This document shows positions 12,456 to 24,900 of a stretch of DNA of 64,000 nt, piece after piece. Source of the stretch: Tubiluchus corallicola (lineage: Eukaryota > Priapulida > Priapulimorpha > Priapulimorphida > Tubiluchidae). Each line of letters starts with the position of its first letter. Within the stretch, counting starts at the first letter, position 1. Location of the stretch: contig JAQGDQ010000004.1 of the NCBI GenBank assembly GCA_030141605.1, positions 498,001 to 562,000 of the forward strand. Reading direction: 5' to 3'. Position numbers and translations under genes: made by a program. The notes under the pieces were generated by a model. It searched no databases and was not told the DNA's origin. It saw only the letters and a list, made by a program, of their open reading frames with translations.

Positions 12456-12890
12456 TCTTCTGTACAGAATTATGACTTAGGCTTGTAATTTAGTTTCAAA
12501 TCGTAAATAAATGTAGATTACACCTGTGAACCGCAGAAAGTGTGCAATCCTTCGCACGTCATACAACCAGCTTTGACTTAGTGAGCTAACGAAATGGTGG
12601 GAAGTGGCGCCATCTGCTAAAGAAGTTGTTCCCCAGCCCGGAGTCAGTTGCACCACGCTGCCAGCCAACACAAGCATACAGTTGGCGAACAAGAAAGTTG
12701 CTTGACAATTAAAGATTGGTGGTAGTGCCACTTGGCAGTTGATTTAATTGGTTTATTGGTAGAACCAGGGACTCCTAGCTGAACTTGAAACATGAAACCG
12801 TTGTTTTGTGCAAGTCGCCAATAAAAAATTTGTACTATTTTAGAACTTTTCAATGATGTTTTAGTGTTCGCAAAGCAATTGGCTGATACG
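12456..12890. promoter_or_regulatory. Presumed NFX1/MRL bidirectional promoter with CCAAT-box cluster
   Basis: This sits between the minus-strand NFX1 5' exon and the plus-strand MRL 5' exon and is richer in G+C than its surroundings. Five CCAAT/ATTGG pentamers fall within 168 bp: ATTGG at 12715, 12747, 12755 and 12878, and CCAAT at 12818. A CACGTCAT (CRE half-site-like) occurs near 12557. Clustered CCAAT boxes (NF-Y type) are typical of TATA-less housekeeping and bidirectional promoters. No start site can be fixed from sequence alone. Confidence 0.5.
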
Positions 12891-12899
12891 TTGTGTTGG

Positions 12900-12957
12900 C
12901 TGATTGAGTAACTCGTGTTGTTTCAGTAAAGTGGAAAACTTAATCGATTAGGCCTAT
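12900..12957 (+). other. RAPH1-like: MRL 5' UTR exon ending in AT (split start codon)
   Basis: The sequence reaches ...GGCCTAT at 12957, followed by a perfect donor GTAAGTGA at 12958. The next conserved exon begins with a single G in front of codons GCA TCT GTA. Splicing therefore creates ATG GCA, so the start codon is split after its second base. The 5' end of this exon is unknown, and the start given here is nominal. Confidence 0.65.
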
Positions 12958-15900
12958 GTAAGTGATTTCTTTTTTATATTGATTTGACACATCTACAAGC
13001 TTGTTATTGTGTACTTACTATACTGTATGATGAATCTGTACCGACTCTTTTATAATTATAAAAATGGTTGATCGTATAGCATTCATGGTCTTTAAACTTT
13101 ATGAGCTCATAATTCGTTATTGTTAATTTGTTACCAGTTGAAGTACCAAAACTAGACGTACTTTTACAAACGCATTCACCTTATAAGGGATGTGTTAAGT
13201 AAAAAATGTTAACGATAAGAAACTGAGAGATGACTACTGGCACGGAAATTTTTTTCTAGGCAATCTCTACTGTCCGTGAAGCAATTCTTTAATAAAGGAA
13301 GTGCATGACGTGCCTGCAAACTATTTTTAGGACTGGCAAAAAGAAAAGAGATTCAAAAGTGACAAGAAAGTTCAAGTCAGAACTCAAAAGATCACTATAC
13401 TATCTTTTTAACCTAATCTAAATTCTATAATGAAGGGTTAATTCAATGTAGTACAAGTTTGTTAATCTTGACTGTACCAAGCATTATTCAAAGCTAAATC
13501 ACAATCTAATGGTTTTGCTGTGTCATAAAGTTCGAATATTCCTAAAGATCCTACTAATAGAAAATCTGTTGTGTGAATGTTAGTGAATATCATTAATTAT
13601 TAGTGAGTTATTGTAACTTGATGTAGCAAGGACAACAATTTCTGCAGAATTTCCATGTTTCAGTATTTGAAAAATTAGTTTTTATTCACATGTAGGGCAT
13701 CTGTAGAAGATTTAGCATCGTACAGTGATGCAGAGGCTGACAGTGATGTCGACTCGGATGATGCTGGGAAAATTTTGGGAAACATGCTTGGAGAACTAGA
13801 GACCTTGCAAATGGTAAGAATGTCAGAAATAAGCACAGTGCTATTAAAAATTGCATTGTTTTATTGCTTGTAACTGAAGAAACCACTACTCTAGTTTGTT
13901 TACCCTTTATAATGTAGTTTGAAAATATGCTATAATGATTTAATGAATGCTAAAATTACCCCCATATATTAACGTATCAACTACTGACTGTATTTTTACT
14001 TTTTTTGTTGTACATATGTTATAAATTCATTTTAAAAGGTAACATTCTACTTTCAAGGTTTCACTTCTAACAGGTGTACCTTGTATGTAGATTAAGATAT
14101 CAAGTGTACCTAACTAGATTCTCGTTTTCTTGATTTACAGTAATTTTTACAAGTGTCTGCATTAGACCTGTTAAGTATTCAGTAATACTTTACAAACCAT
14201 TTTTCATTTATGTACAGATAGAGTTCGACAAACTCCCAAGTGATATACCACTTCCTAATAAGGCTTCTACTACTGAATGTTGAACGGTTGTGGTTGGGTT
14301 TGAAGAATAATTAGGTGTCTGTACCTAGTTCAGGAAGATGCAGTTTTCTTGGTAGTCATTCCATTCATCCATACAATTACTAATTACGCTCGGTACAGCT
14401 TAACTGTCGTATCCAGTAGTGATACACTCTAATAGAATGACTGTCATGAGTATATATATTCGATTTTAGCCTGAACTGAACATATATACACTTTTCACTA
14501 TTCACTTTTCAATTAATTTACCTGTACCTAATTTACACATGCATAAATTTATTATGCAGAGCAGTAGTCGACGTATTGACAACAGTATGTCCTGATTTAT
14601 TTGGTCATCATTAATTTCATGCGTCATATACGCTACACCTGTATGAGTCAGCAGAAACATATTGTTTATGATACCCTAACATCATCGCTCGCTGCTGCGT
14701 TCAACGAACTTAAGTCGGTCGACTGCTCAAACACAAAGGCAGAAAAATGCTACTGAAATAAACGAATTTTAACTGAAAATTTTCTAGAGTTGGCGGGTTT
14801 TAACGTTCCTTACAAATTTGTTTTCCCGTGGAGTTGATTACAAAGTTAAAAAGTCTGTTGTAACTGTTAAAAAATCGAGGGTGGCTGGTTTTTATTAGAT
14901 CATGATGCCAAAAGCATAGTTTACACTCCACGTTTCTTGGTTTTATTTTTAGATTTGATTTTTTTACAGAACGTTAGTCTGTTTAAATAATATTTTTTCG
15001 TCATTACCAATGGCCGGCGCGACAAGATTTCAACACCGTCGTAGAAAGGTGTTTAGTAACTGTTTACCACATTCGTATTCCTAGATTTATTATTAATTTC
15101 TTAGTTATGTTGGGTAAGTTCCATTACTCTAAAACAGCAATGAATTCATTTTTGATGTTGAGCTGTAGTTTTGTCGATACCTGTTTTGACAGTTTTATAT
15201 GCAATAGGTGAAAAATATTAATAAGGAGGTACAGCGTGCGAAAGTTAGCATGATATGGTTTTGTGCACTGGTACTCGCACTGGGCTGATGTACATGTATT
15301 TTTACAGCATGATTAATTTTCTGTTTTCTCATCATTTCTGCTTTTTAAATCCCAGGCTCACTGCCAGTTATCTTGTGCGGCTCAAACAATGCTTTTGACA
15401 AAGAGTGATCATTTCTACGTTTTCTGACAGATAGAATTATTAGAGACCAAGTGGATTCTTAAGTTGAATTGTCTGATCGACGAGAAAAAAGGACAGCAAT
15501 GCAGCTTTACAGAATTTGTTACCTGTACTTTACCGTCGATGGTTTTTTTTGCCTGAGCCGGGTATATTGTTTGAATTAATGTAAGATTTAGAAAGAAAAT
15601 AAAACTGAAACATAATGCTGTTTCCTTTGGCTCTGTGGTAGCGTTTACCTTCATTTCATTCATTCGTATGAAACCCACGAGCTGTGCGAGACTGCAAGTC
15701 CTAAAGCGTGCGTGAGAACTGTAGGCTCAAAGCTCACTGGTTTGCGAGGTACAATAGTTATGGGAAAACAATTGTCATCATCAAGAAATGTTAAAAAATT
15801 GCTCAGTAACTCCTAGTGACCATGACATTCCAACTTGCAGATCTCCAAAAGACGGAGATTCCACAAAAATTCAGCTGGGGGTTCTGAGGGAATACCGTAA

Positions 15901-18900
15901 ACTCACCGAGTGGAGTCCAGGGGATTCAATGCTTTTTTGCATTCCTGGATTTTAGCTGCTTATTTTAGCACTAAATCTGGCAGTAGATTAATTTTTTTAA
16001 AAAGAAGTTCCATTAAAAGAGTGCTCCCTAGACACTTAGGAAAACCTTTTTGGCATTTTTTCATGAGTGAAACATTGCTTCAAATATATTGCTCACAATA
16101 ATTGTGTCTAAAATTTGGTTGCCGTATAACTTTAGACTTTTGGTGAAGCGGCGCATCTCTATTGTGCGTGCTGATTCCAAGACGATTTTTTCGAGTTGTC
16201 TAGCACGATAAATGGGCGATTCTATTTTGGGCAAAGGGAGGGGATGTTCTATCTTACTGGGATCGTCGCATTTTAAGTAACAGAAGGAAAGTCAGGAGAA
16301 ATATTTGAAAAGCTGAAGAAAAGGAAGTAAAAAAAACGGAGGATCATTAAAATTGGAAGTTCCGATCAAATCAGGAGAGTTCCAGTGTCTTGGTCCTAAG
16401 CCCTAACCAAGGCTAAATGTAGTTTTCGTGAAATTTGGCCAGAAAAGTTAATTAATACCTTTAATTACTGTGCAAGTATTAATCCAGAAAGTTGTGGACT
16501 ATAGCAGCTTACTTGTAGATTACAGATTTGATTTGCGGGAGTACTCGGCACAGCTTTGTTCATACAGCCTATCGGGACACCATATATACGTATGTGTATT
16601 ATAGTTTCCATGCTTTAATAAGTAAATTGATTGCCTTCTTGCTTGATATATTCAAAGATTGTTTTTGCGTCTGTGATGTGTAGTCTGGTGTAATTTGTGC
16701 AAATTCAGCGAGAAATTTTGTGTTTTGCTCTATATGCTCGTGTACTGTTAAATACGTTAACAGACACCAGTGATGTAACGACAAAACTAACGCAGCTTGC
16801 TTTTGCCTGTACAAAATTTTCATAGATTTTTAAATTTGATATGGTTATCAGCAAAATCAGAAGTACATTTTGAGACCCAATCAAGTTTTTAATTGCGGAA
16901 AAAAGCGAAGCCAGGAAAAAATCGCGATTGTTACAGATATTTCACGCAATTAAATAGGTAGCAAGTTATTTAACCCGTTGGAAATCTTGGAATTACTTGG
17001 TGCCTTACAATTATTAAATTTCGTTTCTTGTTTACACACAGCATTTATCAAGATTAGCCAAAGCATTTTTAACTTTTTTGTCTAAAACATCAACTAAATT
17101 AAACATTTAAAAGGAGCGAACCTCGTACGTGCGTTGGAAACCGCGACGCTACTTAGTACTCAACGACACGAAACTGAAAACGATTTTAGACGATTTTTCA
17201 AATGCAGGTATACAGTTGTTCAGATCTGAGAATGTTTCTTGATTTATGAGTCATTTCGATTTTATGATTTGGAGTTGTAAATTTCTCCGTCATAAAACCG
17301 AAAGTACTAAAAGTGCAATCTTGAATAGTGGTTAGAGCGCTAAGGGTTCATTTTAGAGCTGCTCTTAACCCACTGAGCCACGAAATGCAAATTTGTCTCC
17401 ATTCAAACTTTCCTGCTCTCTATAGCACACAGTTTCGGTGACGCTATCTCCAGAAGTTCGACTCAGTGGTTGTAGGTTACTTTATATGTTTAATGGTTAT
17501 GCATTAGTTCCTGAACTATGCACAAAAACTGGCATGCACTTTACTCAAAGCCACATTTGGACACATTATATTGAGATGGTGGATTGTCGAATTTTTGAAA
17601 CCGAACTTGAAACGAAACAAATGAAATTTATGTGAAAATGGTAAAAATAATGTTATAAGTCAATAAGATTATATAAATAATTACTTAAACATCTACAGAT
17701 CGTTCTATATATTAAATTAAGCACAAAAATAGTTAGTAATGGTTGGAAATGTTGGAGTACTTAGGACAAGAAAACTGGTGATGTAACGATTGAATTAGGA
17801 CGTGCTTTGATGATTTTTGATTATTCTAGTGATGGATTCTAGTCGTAACGGCATTGGGCGTTATCTGAAGGCCCCCGAACCCCGGCTCAAATCATCGATT
17901 TTTATAGCAATAAACCTACACAGTCAGTTAACAATTTGTGGGAGTGACACTAAAATATATAAAGAAATCTAAAATTTCGCGCAACTTTTACTTTCTGAAG
18001 AGTTTGTAGAAATTCATCTTTGCTCTTTTACCACTTTCAGTTTATTGTGTACTGTTATACGCTACTGACTTTCCTTCAGATTTCTCCTTGACAGAAGCAA
18101 AGTTTACTTTTTGTGTTTATTGAGCAATAAACGTCAAACCTTATTTTCAGTATTTCGTTGGAGTGAAACGCCTGCATTTAAGAAAAAGTCGTCGGTGAGT
18201 GCAAGTAGCGCCCGGTAAGCAGGGCTGCACCTGAATCAACAGCCAGTTTAACTCAACTCAGGCATCCGGTAGAAATTTAATTAATGATGACGTGCCGTAT
18301 GTTTACATGCATGCCATGTATGTCATTGGTGTTATTGTTGATAGTGAAAAAGCACAATCAGAATCACGTCTGAATTTCCTCTAATGTTAGTTACATTCGA
18401 AGCTAACACCAAAGAACGCTAGAAACCTTGAAGCATACTTATTTTGTCTCGTACATATTATAGCCTGCCCACAGCTTTTTCACATTTTTGTTTGAAGCAT
18501 TTCTTTTCCCTTTTTTGAATCCTAAATTGTTAGATATTCTAGGGACATTGGCCTGATGTATCGAAGTGACAGAGATTTATATTTTAAGCTACAAGAATTA
18601 CGGTGTCTTTATATCAGACGTGTAACGGTGTAAACTACATCAGGTTTGATATTGCAAAGTAAACGCATTGTGTTGTGCATTCCAGTTTTTGAACCGGGTT
18701 GAAGTTTCATGACATCAGTCCACGAGCATAATTCTTATAGAACAGGCATTAAAGAAAATAGTACGTAACGTCAGATATCGAGTTATTTTAGTAATACTGG
18801 ATTTATGTGTGACGTTGTGGTCTGTCTGGATCAGGGCTGACAGTCCATGGTACCTTGCAACAATAAATCTGCTCCACAATTCTTGTGCAAACGAGTAACT

Positions 18901-21900
18901 GACTAACTAATCAAAAACTATTAGTTCCAAGTCAACAGGATTAGATCTGACTCAGTGACACCTTGTAGATGAGGTATGACATTTTGGAGTATTTTCGTAA
19001 AAAGTGGTATTTTATGAACTTCTGGTCTGAACAAGACTGGGTAGCCAAAACTGTATCATACTGTGCGATTACATCTAATCGGGCATTTCAAGGTACATTT
19101 GGATCCGGTTCATCTTGGAGCACCTATACGGCCACTCATATTCCTGAGCAAACTACCGCAACTAGAACGATTGTTGTGACTAGGATTCTGAAGCAAATAA
19201 ATCTAGTGATTCTAAACACTGCACAGAGCTAGTGTTCAACCAAGACGAATATGTTTTTTTCTCCTGAACTTGTGAAAGTAAACCTAGATATATTTTTCTT
19301 AAATGTAAGCGCATAGCAAAACATTTTTGTTGTTCTATCCAGTAAAAGGTAAGGTCAGAATGGTTTGCAGTCAGTTTACTGTAGGTATCTGATAAATGAA
19401 CGTGCTGTTACCTAGTTTCTTGCTGGTGTCTGAAAAAAGGAAATGTTTTTACCTACGGTATTTTGTTTCTCCAATGATGATGTTTTTCCAATCTCAATTT
19501 AACTTTATCGCCAAGTCTCAAAAGTATTCAACGTTCTCTAGTAACATGGTGTAGTATGCAGCAACCTTTGCGTAAGCTCTCGCGGCACCCCCTACGCCTT
19601 TTTATGGGCGGCTGGCGTTAGACTCGCCGGTCTAGTTTTTTTTATTCTCGTAAACGAAGAGAGTAGAGTAACGAAATTTATAGAGTATATATCTGTGGTA
19701 GGGGCTTTGAACGTGAATTATGACGTCGATCAGGTAGTCAAATGGTCACTTGACATAAGTCAATTTTTTTATTGCCATTCAATTCCTCCTAAGGCTTTGA
19801 GTTAATTTCAATTTCTTTTTCATAAGTGTATTTAGCCATTGCAGCAGATGTAAACTGAGCTTTTAAAAAGCTGAGATTCTTTAAAAAGGGGAGGCGAGAA
19901 CAGGGTTAGGAACCAAACGCGTAACATTGAGTAACTCCAAAGCTACGGTAAGTAGAGTCACAAAACTTGCATGGAAAACAACTTGGGTGGAACTCAAACA
20001 ATCGTGTGGTTAAAAAAGCTATGGTTATTTAGGGGCCAGAGAGAGAGAAGCCAAAATGTAAAAATTGGTGTATCCACTTTAATTCATGTTAGCTTGCAAA
20101 CGCAGAGGGCTACACACGTAGGTACCTGGGATAGGTTCGTTGAAAGTGAACGATAGTGAACTGTGGCGAACGGTGACCTGGATCAAAGGTATAATCACAG
20201 CCTTACGCCAGCCGATTTTGATCTAAATTCATTCAGTCTTGTTATTTAAAGGAAAGGCCAAGACTTCGGAAATTTTAGGCTTATTTCAAAGTTCGCAAAA
20301 AATGTTAGAAGGACTGAGTAATAAAAGTGTGATAAACGCCTCGTGTAATTAGTAAAATCATTTTACGTTTGAGCGCTCCCATTTTGAACCCCATTCTTCC
20401 ACCATTGACCTCGCTCGTCAACTGAAGAAAAGCAACACACAGTCAATTTTTTTCCAAAGTATCACAAATTTTTACAAAAATAACTATTATTGTGACATTT
20501 TTGTATGGACATTAAGTAAGCTGCAGAAGTGTGAATTAGTTTAAGCAGCACGTTCTTATGGAAAACCGCGATGCGCTTACGAAAAGTCATGGAGGTTTAA
20601 CAGCTACGTCATAATTTCCAAATGAATGGCAAGGGCGCCTACCACCGCGCCTGAAAATTTCTATGCCGTGGTAGTAGTAATTAACTATGAACTTTATAGA
20701 CAGTTTTTTCACCAATTTCTTTCTTATATATTTCTAATTTTTAAGTGATAATAAATCCGATATGCTAAGTTACTTTTCCATTCCTTTAACTAACAAGTGC
20801 AAAATTCAACGCAAAAAAGCAAAGTAAGCTTCATTTGGGGTCTCTTCCGCGGAAAGGTCACTGTTGGGATCGTGGCAAAGTACGATTTCTAACAAATGAC
20901 CTTATTGTACTTATAGATAGGGACCTTATTGCAAAAATTCTGCTATCTGCCTGACTGCACCCTCCAGCATCCTTCATTGCGGTGAAGATGCTGACACATG
21001 CAAGTGGATCTCTTTATGGCTTCCAGCATCTGCTCTTTTCCATTACTATTTTTGGCGTTTAGAAAAAGAGGCAGCCCGCAGGCGGACTAAAGAGATTAAG
21101 CGCCTTGAGTCGGCGAGCAATTTTTTTGACTGACGGCGCATGTGCATGGCTTTAATCTACAATCCTTCACATTTTTCAAATATACAACTGTGACTTTTTG
21201 ACGAGCACAGCTGCAGCGCTTTAGATCAGTAACATTCGTCGATACAATACATCCCATTTAACACCATCTATTATATTATTGGATACTTTTATAGTCTATG
21301 GTAAAAAGCGACGGTTTTCTGAGAAATGATTTGAAACAAAAAACGTAGGCGTTATAAAATTTATATAATATTTGTATCCAGATTCCTACCATAATAGGGG
21401 GTATAATTCGTCTAAACTTTCATTTTTAATACTCTTTCTACACTGCTCAAAATTGTAATCAATGAGGATTGAGAAAACACGGTTTCCTATCCCATTGTAT
21501 TGTAGTCCTGAATTCCGTTAGCTGTATCCAGTGCATTGATATTATTCGGGCCCATTTCAAAGCGTTTTTGTTATTCGCAGTGTGTGTGTAGTGCAAAAGT
21601 TGCTCTTGTTTTTTTTCACTGGCACCAATCTACCGCGAAGCCGCGCTAATACTGGCGCTTGTAACCGAGAGAAGCCTTTGTTGAAGCGAGATTTACTATA
21701 CTGCTTTTCATTAACGATTTAACGTTGTGGCGGATTTGGTAGCGCTATACCAGCGAGGTCTTTGGAAAAGCGGACCTTAGCCAGAATTATGCTAGATTCT
21801 TGTGTGGAATGTAAGAAGCGGCTCGCAAGTGCTTCATCATTACTTTTATTGGTACTATTGTCGTATAGGCAGAATTTTGCACTTGACAGTTACTTTTTCA

Positions 21901-24900
21901 CTTGAATCCATGTTTCATAACATTTCGAATCAGGTGCCGTTTCTACATCGTTATAAGGATATAAAGATTAAAGAAATGTGATATTTCGAAAAGTTTTGGA
22001 CGCAGTATGCTAATGTACATCAAATCATCAACAATAAAACTTTTACTGCTTCACTAATCTGTTACAACATATCAGCGCACTGAGCACTACATCCTTTTGA
22101 GAGGCCCAGCAGCGTTACCATGTACATTATCAGTCCCAGACTCACAGTGCTATTTTTATTACATCACCATGATCATGATTAAACATACTTATAACGACAG
22201 CAACATCAGCAACAATTTACTAAATTTTTGAACATCATCCATGCAGGCACTTTATTTCATCTCTGGGTTTATATAATTCAGTCTCAACTGTTTTGTATCA
22301 GGAATTTCTTGCCGTCTGCCTTGATTAGCTCCTTGGGGAAATCATTTCTATCCCAATTTAGCTCCCACTAAAGTCATAAAAAAGCATCTACTGGTTTTTA
22401 ATGAGTGATAAATTGAAAGTCCGCTGTCGTGTTTTGATGAAATATTGACAGAATGGTTAGCGTACAGTAGTGTTGTTTTTTGTGTATCTACAGTAATACA
22501 GTACAAGTAGCTTTTGGGTTGTCTGCGCAGTGTATTAACAATTGGGCCTGTGATTTTCGTAATGTGGCATAAACTGACATTGCATATAAAATCATGTGTG
22601 CATGATGATACTTTGTGTGTAGTTTGCAGGTCTTTAATTTCTACTGAATATAGTCATTCATGTTGAGGGCTTTTGTTGATCAGTATTAATGTTTTGTGAG
22701 ATTGTCGTTAATTCTTTGGTTCATTTTCTCATTTTGTGGCAAAAATCTTGTGCATGCCTACTATTCTGAAATTGTTATAATCTTTCGCTTAACCTTGAAA
22801 TTCATTCTGAACCAGTCGCTTCCACATACTCAGAAAGATGTGAATCTAACAAATATTACCTATAATGCGTAATTTTGAATATGCCTCAGTAATAAAAATT
22901 ATATGCAACACCCACTTATTTTAAGAATTCGTTTTCCCCATCACAAAACAGTGCCTCAGTAATATTTTCAGATTTAGATTTATGCAATGTGAAATTGTAT
23001 TAAACTACAATGTTTATTGAATATTAAACTGTGCAATGATGATTTACCATTAAAATATTACACCAGTTTACATTAAAAATCACAACAGTAAGTAAAAAAA
23101 ATAAAAATAAATTATGTGACTAAATAAATTGTATCTGCCTATCTACTGTTGTTATTTTTAATGTAAACTGGTGCCATTTTTTAATTTAAAAAAATGTATT
23201 TATTAATTTATACTGCTGCAGTTTTTGTTATTTCGATGTTGCTGAAGTCATATTAGGCGCGTCTTTTTTCAAGGTAATAAACTAAATCAAGTTAATTATA
23301 CAGAACTGAAATAGCCTATATGCATTGAATTACTGCAATATTAATTGTGCAGCCAAAAGAGGAGTGTCTGTTTGATCATTTAGACAGGACGATTGCTGGC
23401 CATAAATGCGTATATCGCTAGGAATCCAGGAAGTTATGCTAGCAGGAAGCTTTCCGTGACTCATGTAATTCCCAACCGAGCGCCGGGATAATGCGTTGCA
23501 CTTGATGGGATAATGCGGTAAGCGTTACCAGCACTTGCGGCCACTGCAGTGTCCGAGCGGTCAGTGCTTCCGCTGCAATTGATTTTTGTAGGGCTGCAGA
23601 ATGGTGGAGCAATAATGCGTAATGTGTGTGTATTAGCTATTAAGCCAAGGCAATAATTTGATGTATTTCCCTGAATCCTGTCGAGGTTAACTTACACAGA
23701 AAACAATCGATCCAGCGACTCCCACGAAGTCTATGAAAACAATGATTAAATCAATGGAGATTAGAAGAGGTCTTATTACTACACATACGCCTAGCTGAAA
23801 CTTGCTTCAAACTGACATTCATTTCATTAGTATAGATCACTACTACAACACTTAGTACAGGGTTGTCCAAAAATACTGATCCCCAAATTAACTGGTAACC
23901 CTTCATCTTAGTAGATGATTGGTTTGTGAAGCAGACTGCTTTATTTTCATTTTTCAATGGTGGGTAATTACCGAAGCCATTATCACCTTGTAGCCCCGTT
24001 TCTCCTCTTTCCAAAGAGCTGTAAACTCCCCTTCTCCCTCCACAATACCCCACCAAGCACAACTAGGACACTTTTGTAGAAGGTGTTCCGGCAATGAACG
24101 AAAAACTACCATTTTTGAAAGTTTTTCACCTAACGTGCCTAGCAGAACACTGCGTAACATACTACTTCGCTCGGTGGTGGTCTTGGAGGGAAATTTATAG
24201 CTCTTGTGCAAGAGAAGAAACCGGGCTACACGATGGTGAGAGTCTCTTTTACAAACGCATCTATCAGAGTGAAGGGCTATACGAGGTAGTTTGGGGGAGT
24301 GTTTTTTCTGAACGACTCTGTATTTGCATATTTTGTTTCAATTCAAACCGCCCTGAAAATATTTGAAGTCGGAAGAGGGTCATTTTCGTACATTTTTGGT
24401 TTCGCAAAACTTGCATAATTTGAGAGCCAGGAATATTAGGTTGAGGCTCTGAATCTACGGTCGCTCAAAGGGAGACCATGACTTCAGCCTATACTTGTTT
24501 TCCTGACTCATCCGATTTCAGATTTTGCCCAAACACCGTCTACACGAAAATTCGTACATAGCTCTTCGAAGAAGACCTGGGGGGGGGGCAGGGGTGTCGT
24601 AGGCTGCGTTATCGATTATTCGCTCCCGCATGCTTATTGAGTATGCTGCTGTCCCGTCGATATCGTTAAAGAGAAGTAATGCTCGTGTTCGCGCAGTGCC
24701 ATTTTCATAATTCAGTCGCGGTTATTGCAAAATGTTTTGCAATGTAATTATGATGAACTTTGTAGCAACCGCCCCGTTTCACAGAGTGGTCCCTCTTCTG
24801 CCCTAAGCAGCGTTCAACATCCTTACTCTAAAATTTCTAATATCATAATTTGGTATTACAAAGTACGGAGACGATAACACGTGTCACCGTGCAAACAAAA

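Larger units (their letters stand above)
13814..23000 (+). other. MRL intron 2, first part: repeat debris, no gene recognised
   Basis: Non-coding apart from a possible alternative terminal exon at 14218-14283. It contains tRNA-like traces (15628-15701, 17310-17382) and a TIR-bounded segment (19609-20214). The stretch from about 19.55 to 21.8 kb is locally richer in G+C, which suggests decayed transposable elements. Short open frames (up to about 90 codons) show no family features. Confidence 0.7.

Noticed and set aside
21721-21790. GTGGCGGATTTGGTAGCGC as a tRNA-Leu-like start
   Set aside because: It resembles an A box, but no B box or acceptor stem follows, so a chance match is likely.
23751-24366. 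Three similar open frames on both strands
   Set aside because: Their translations resemble each other only because the DNA is the palindromic MITE. They are not genes.
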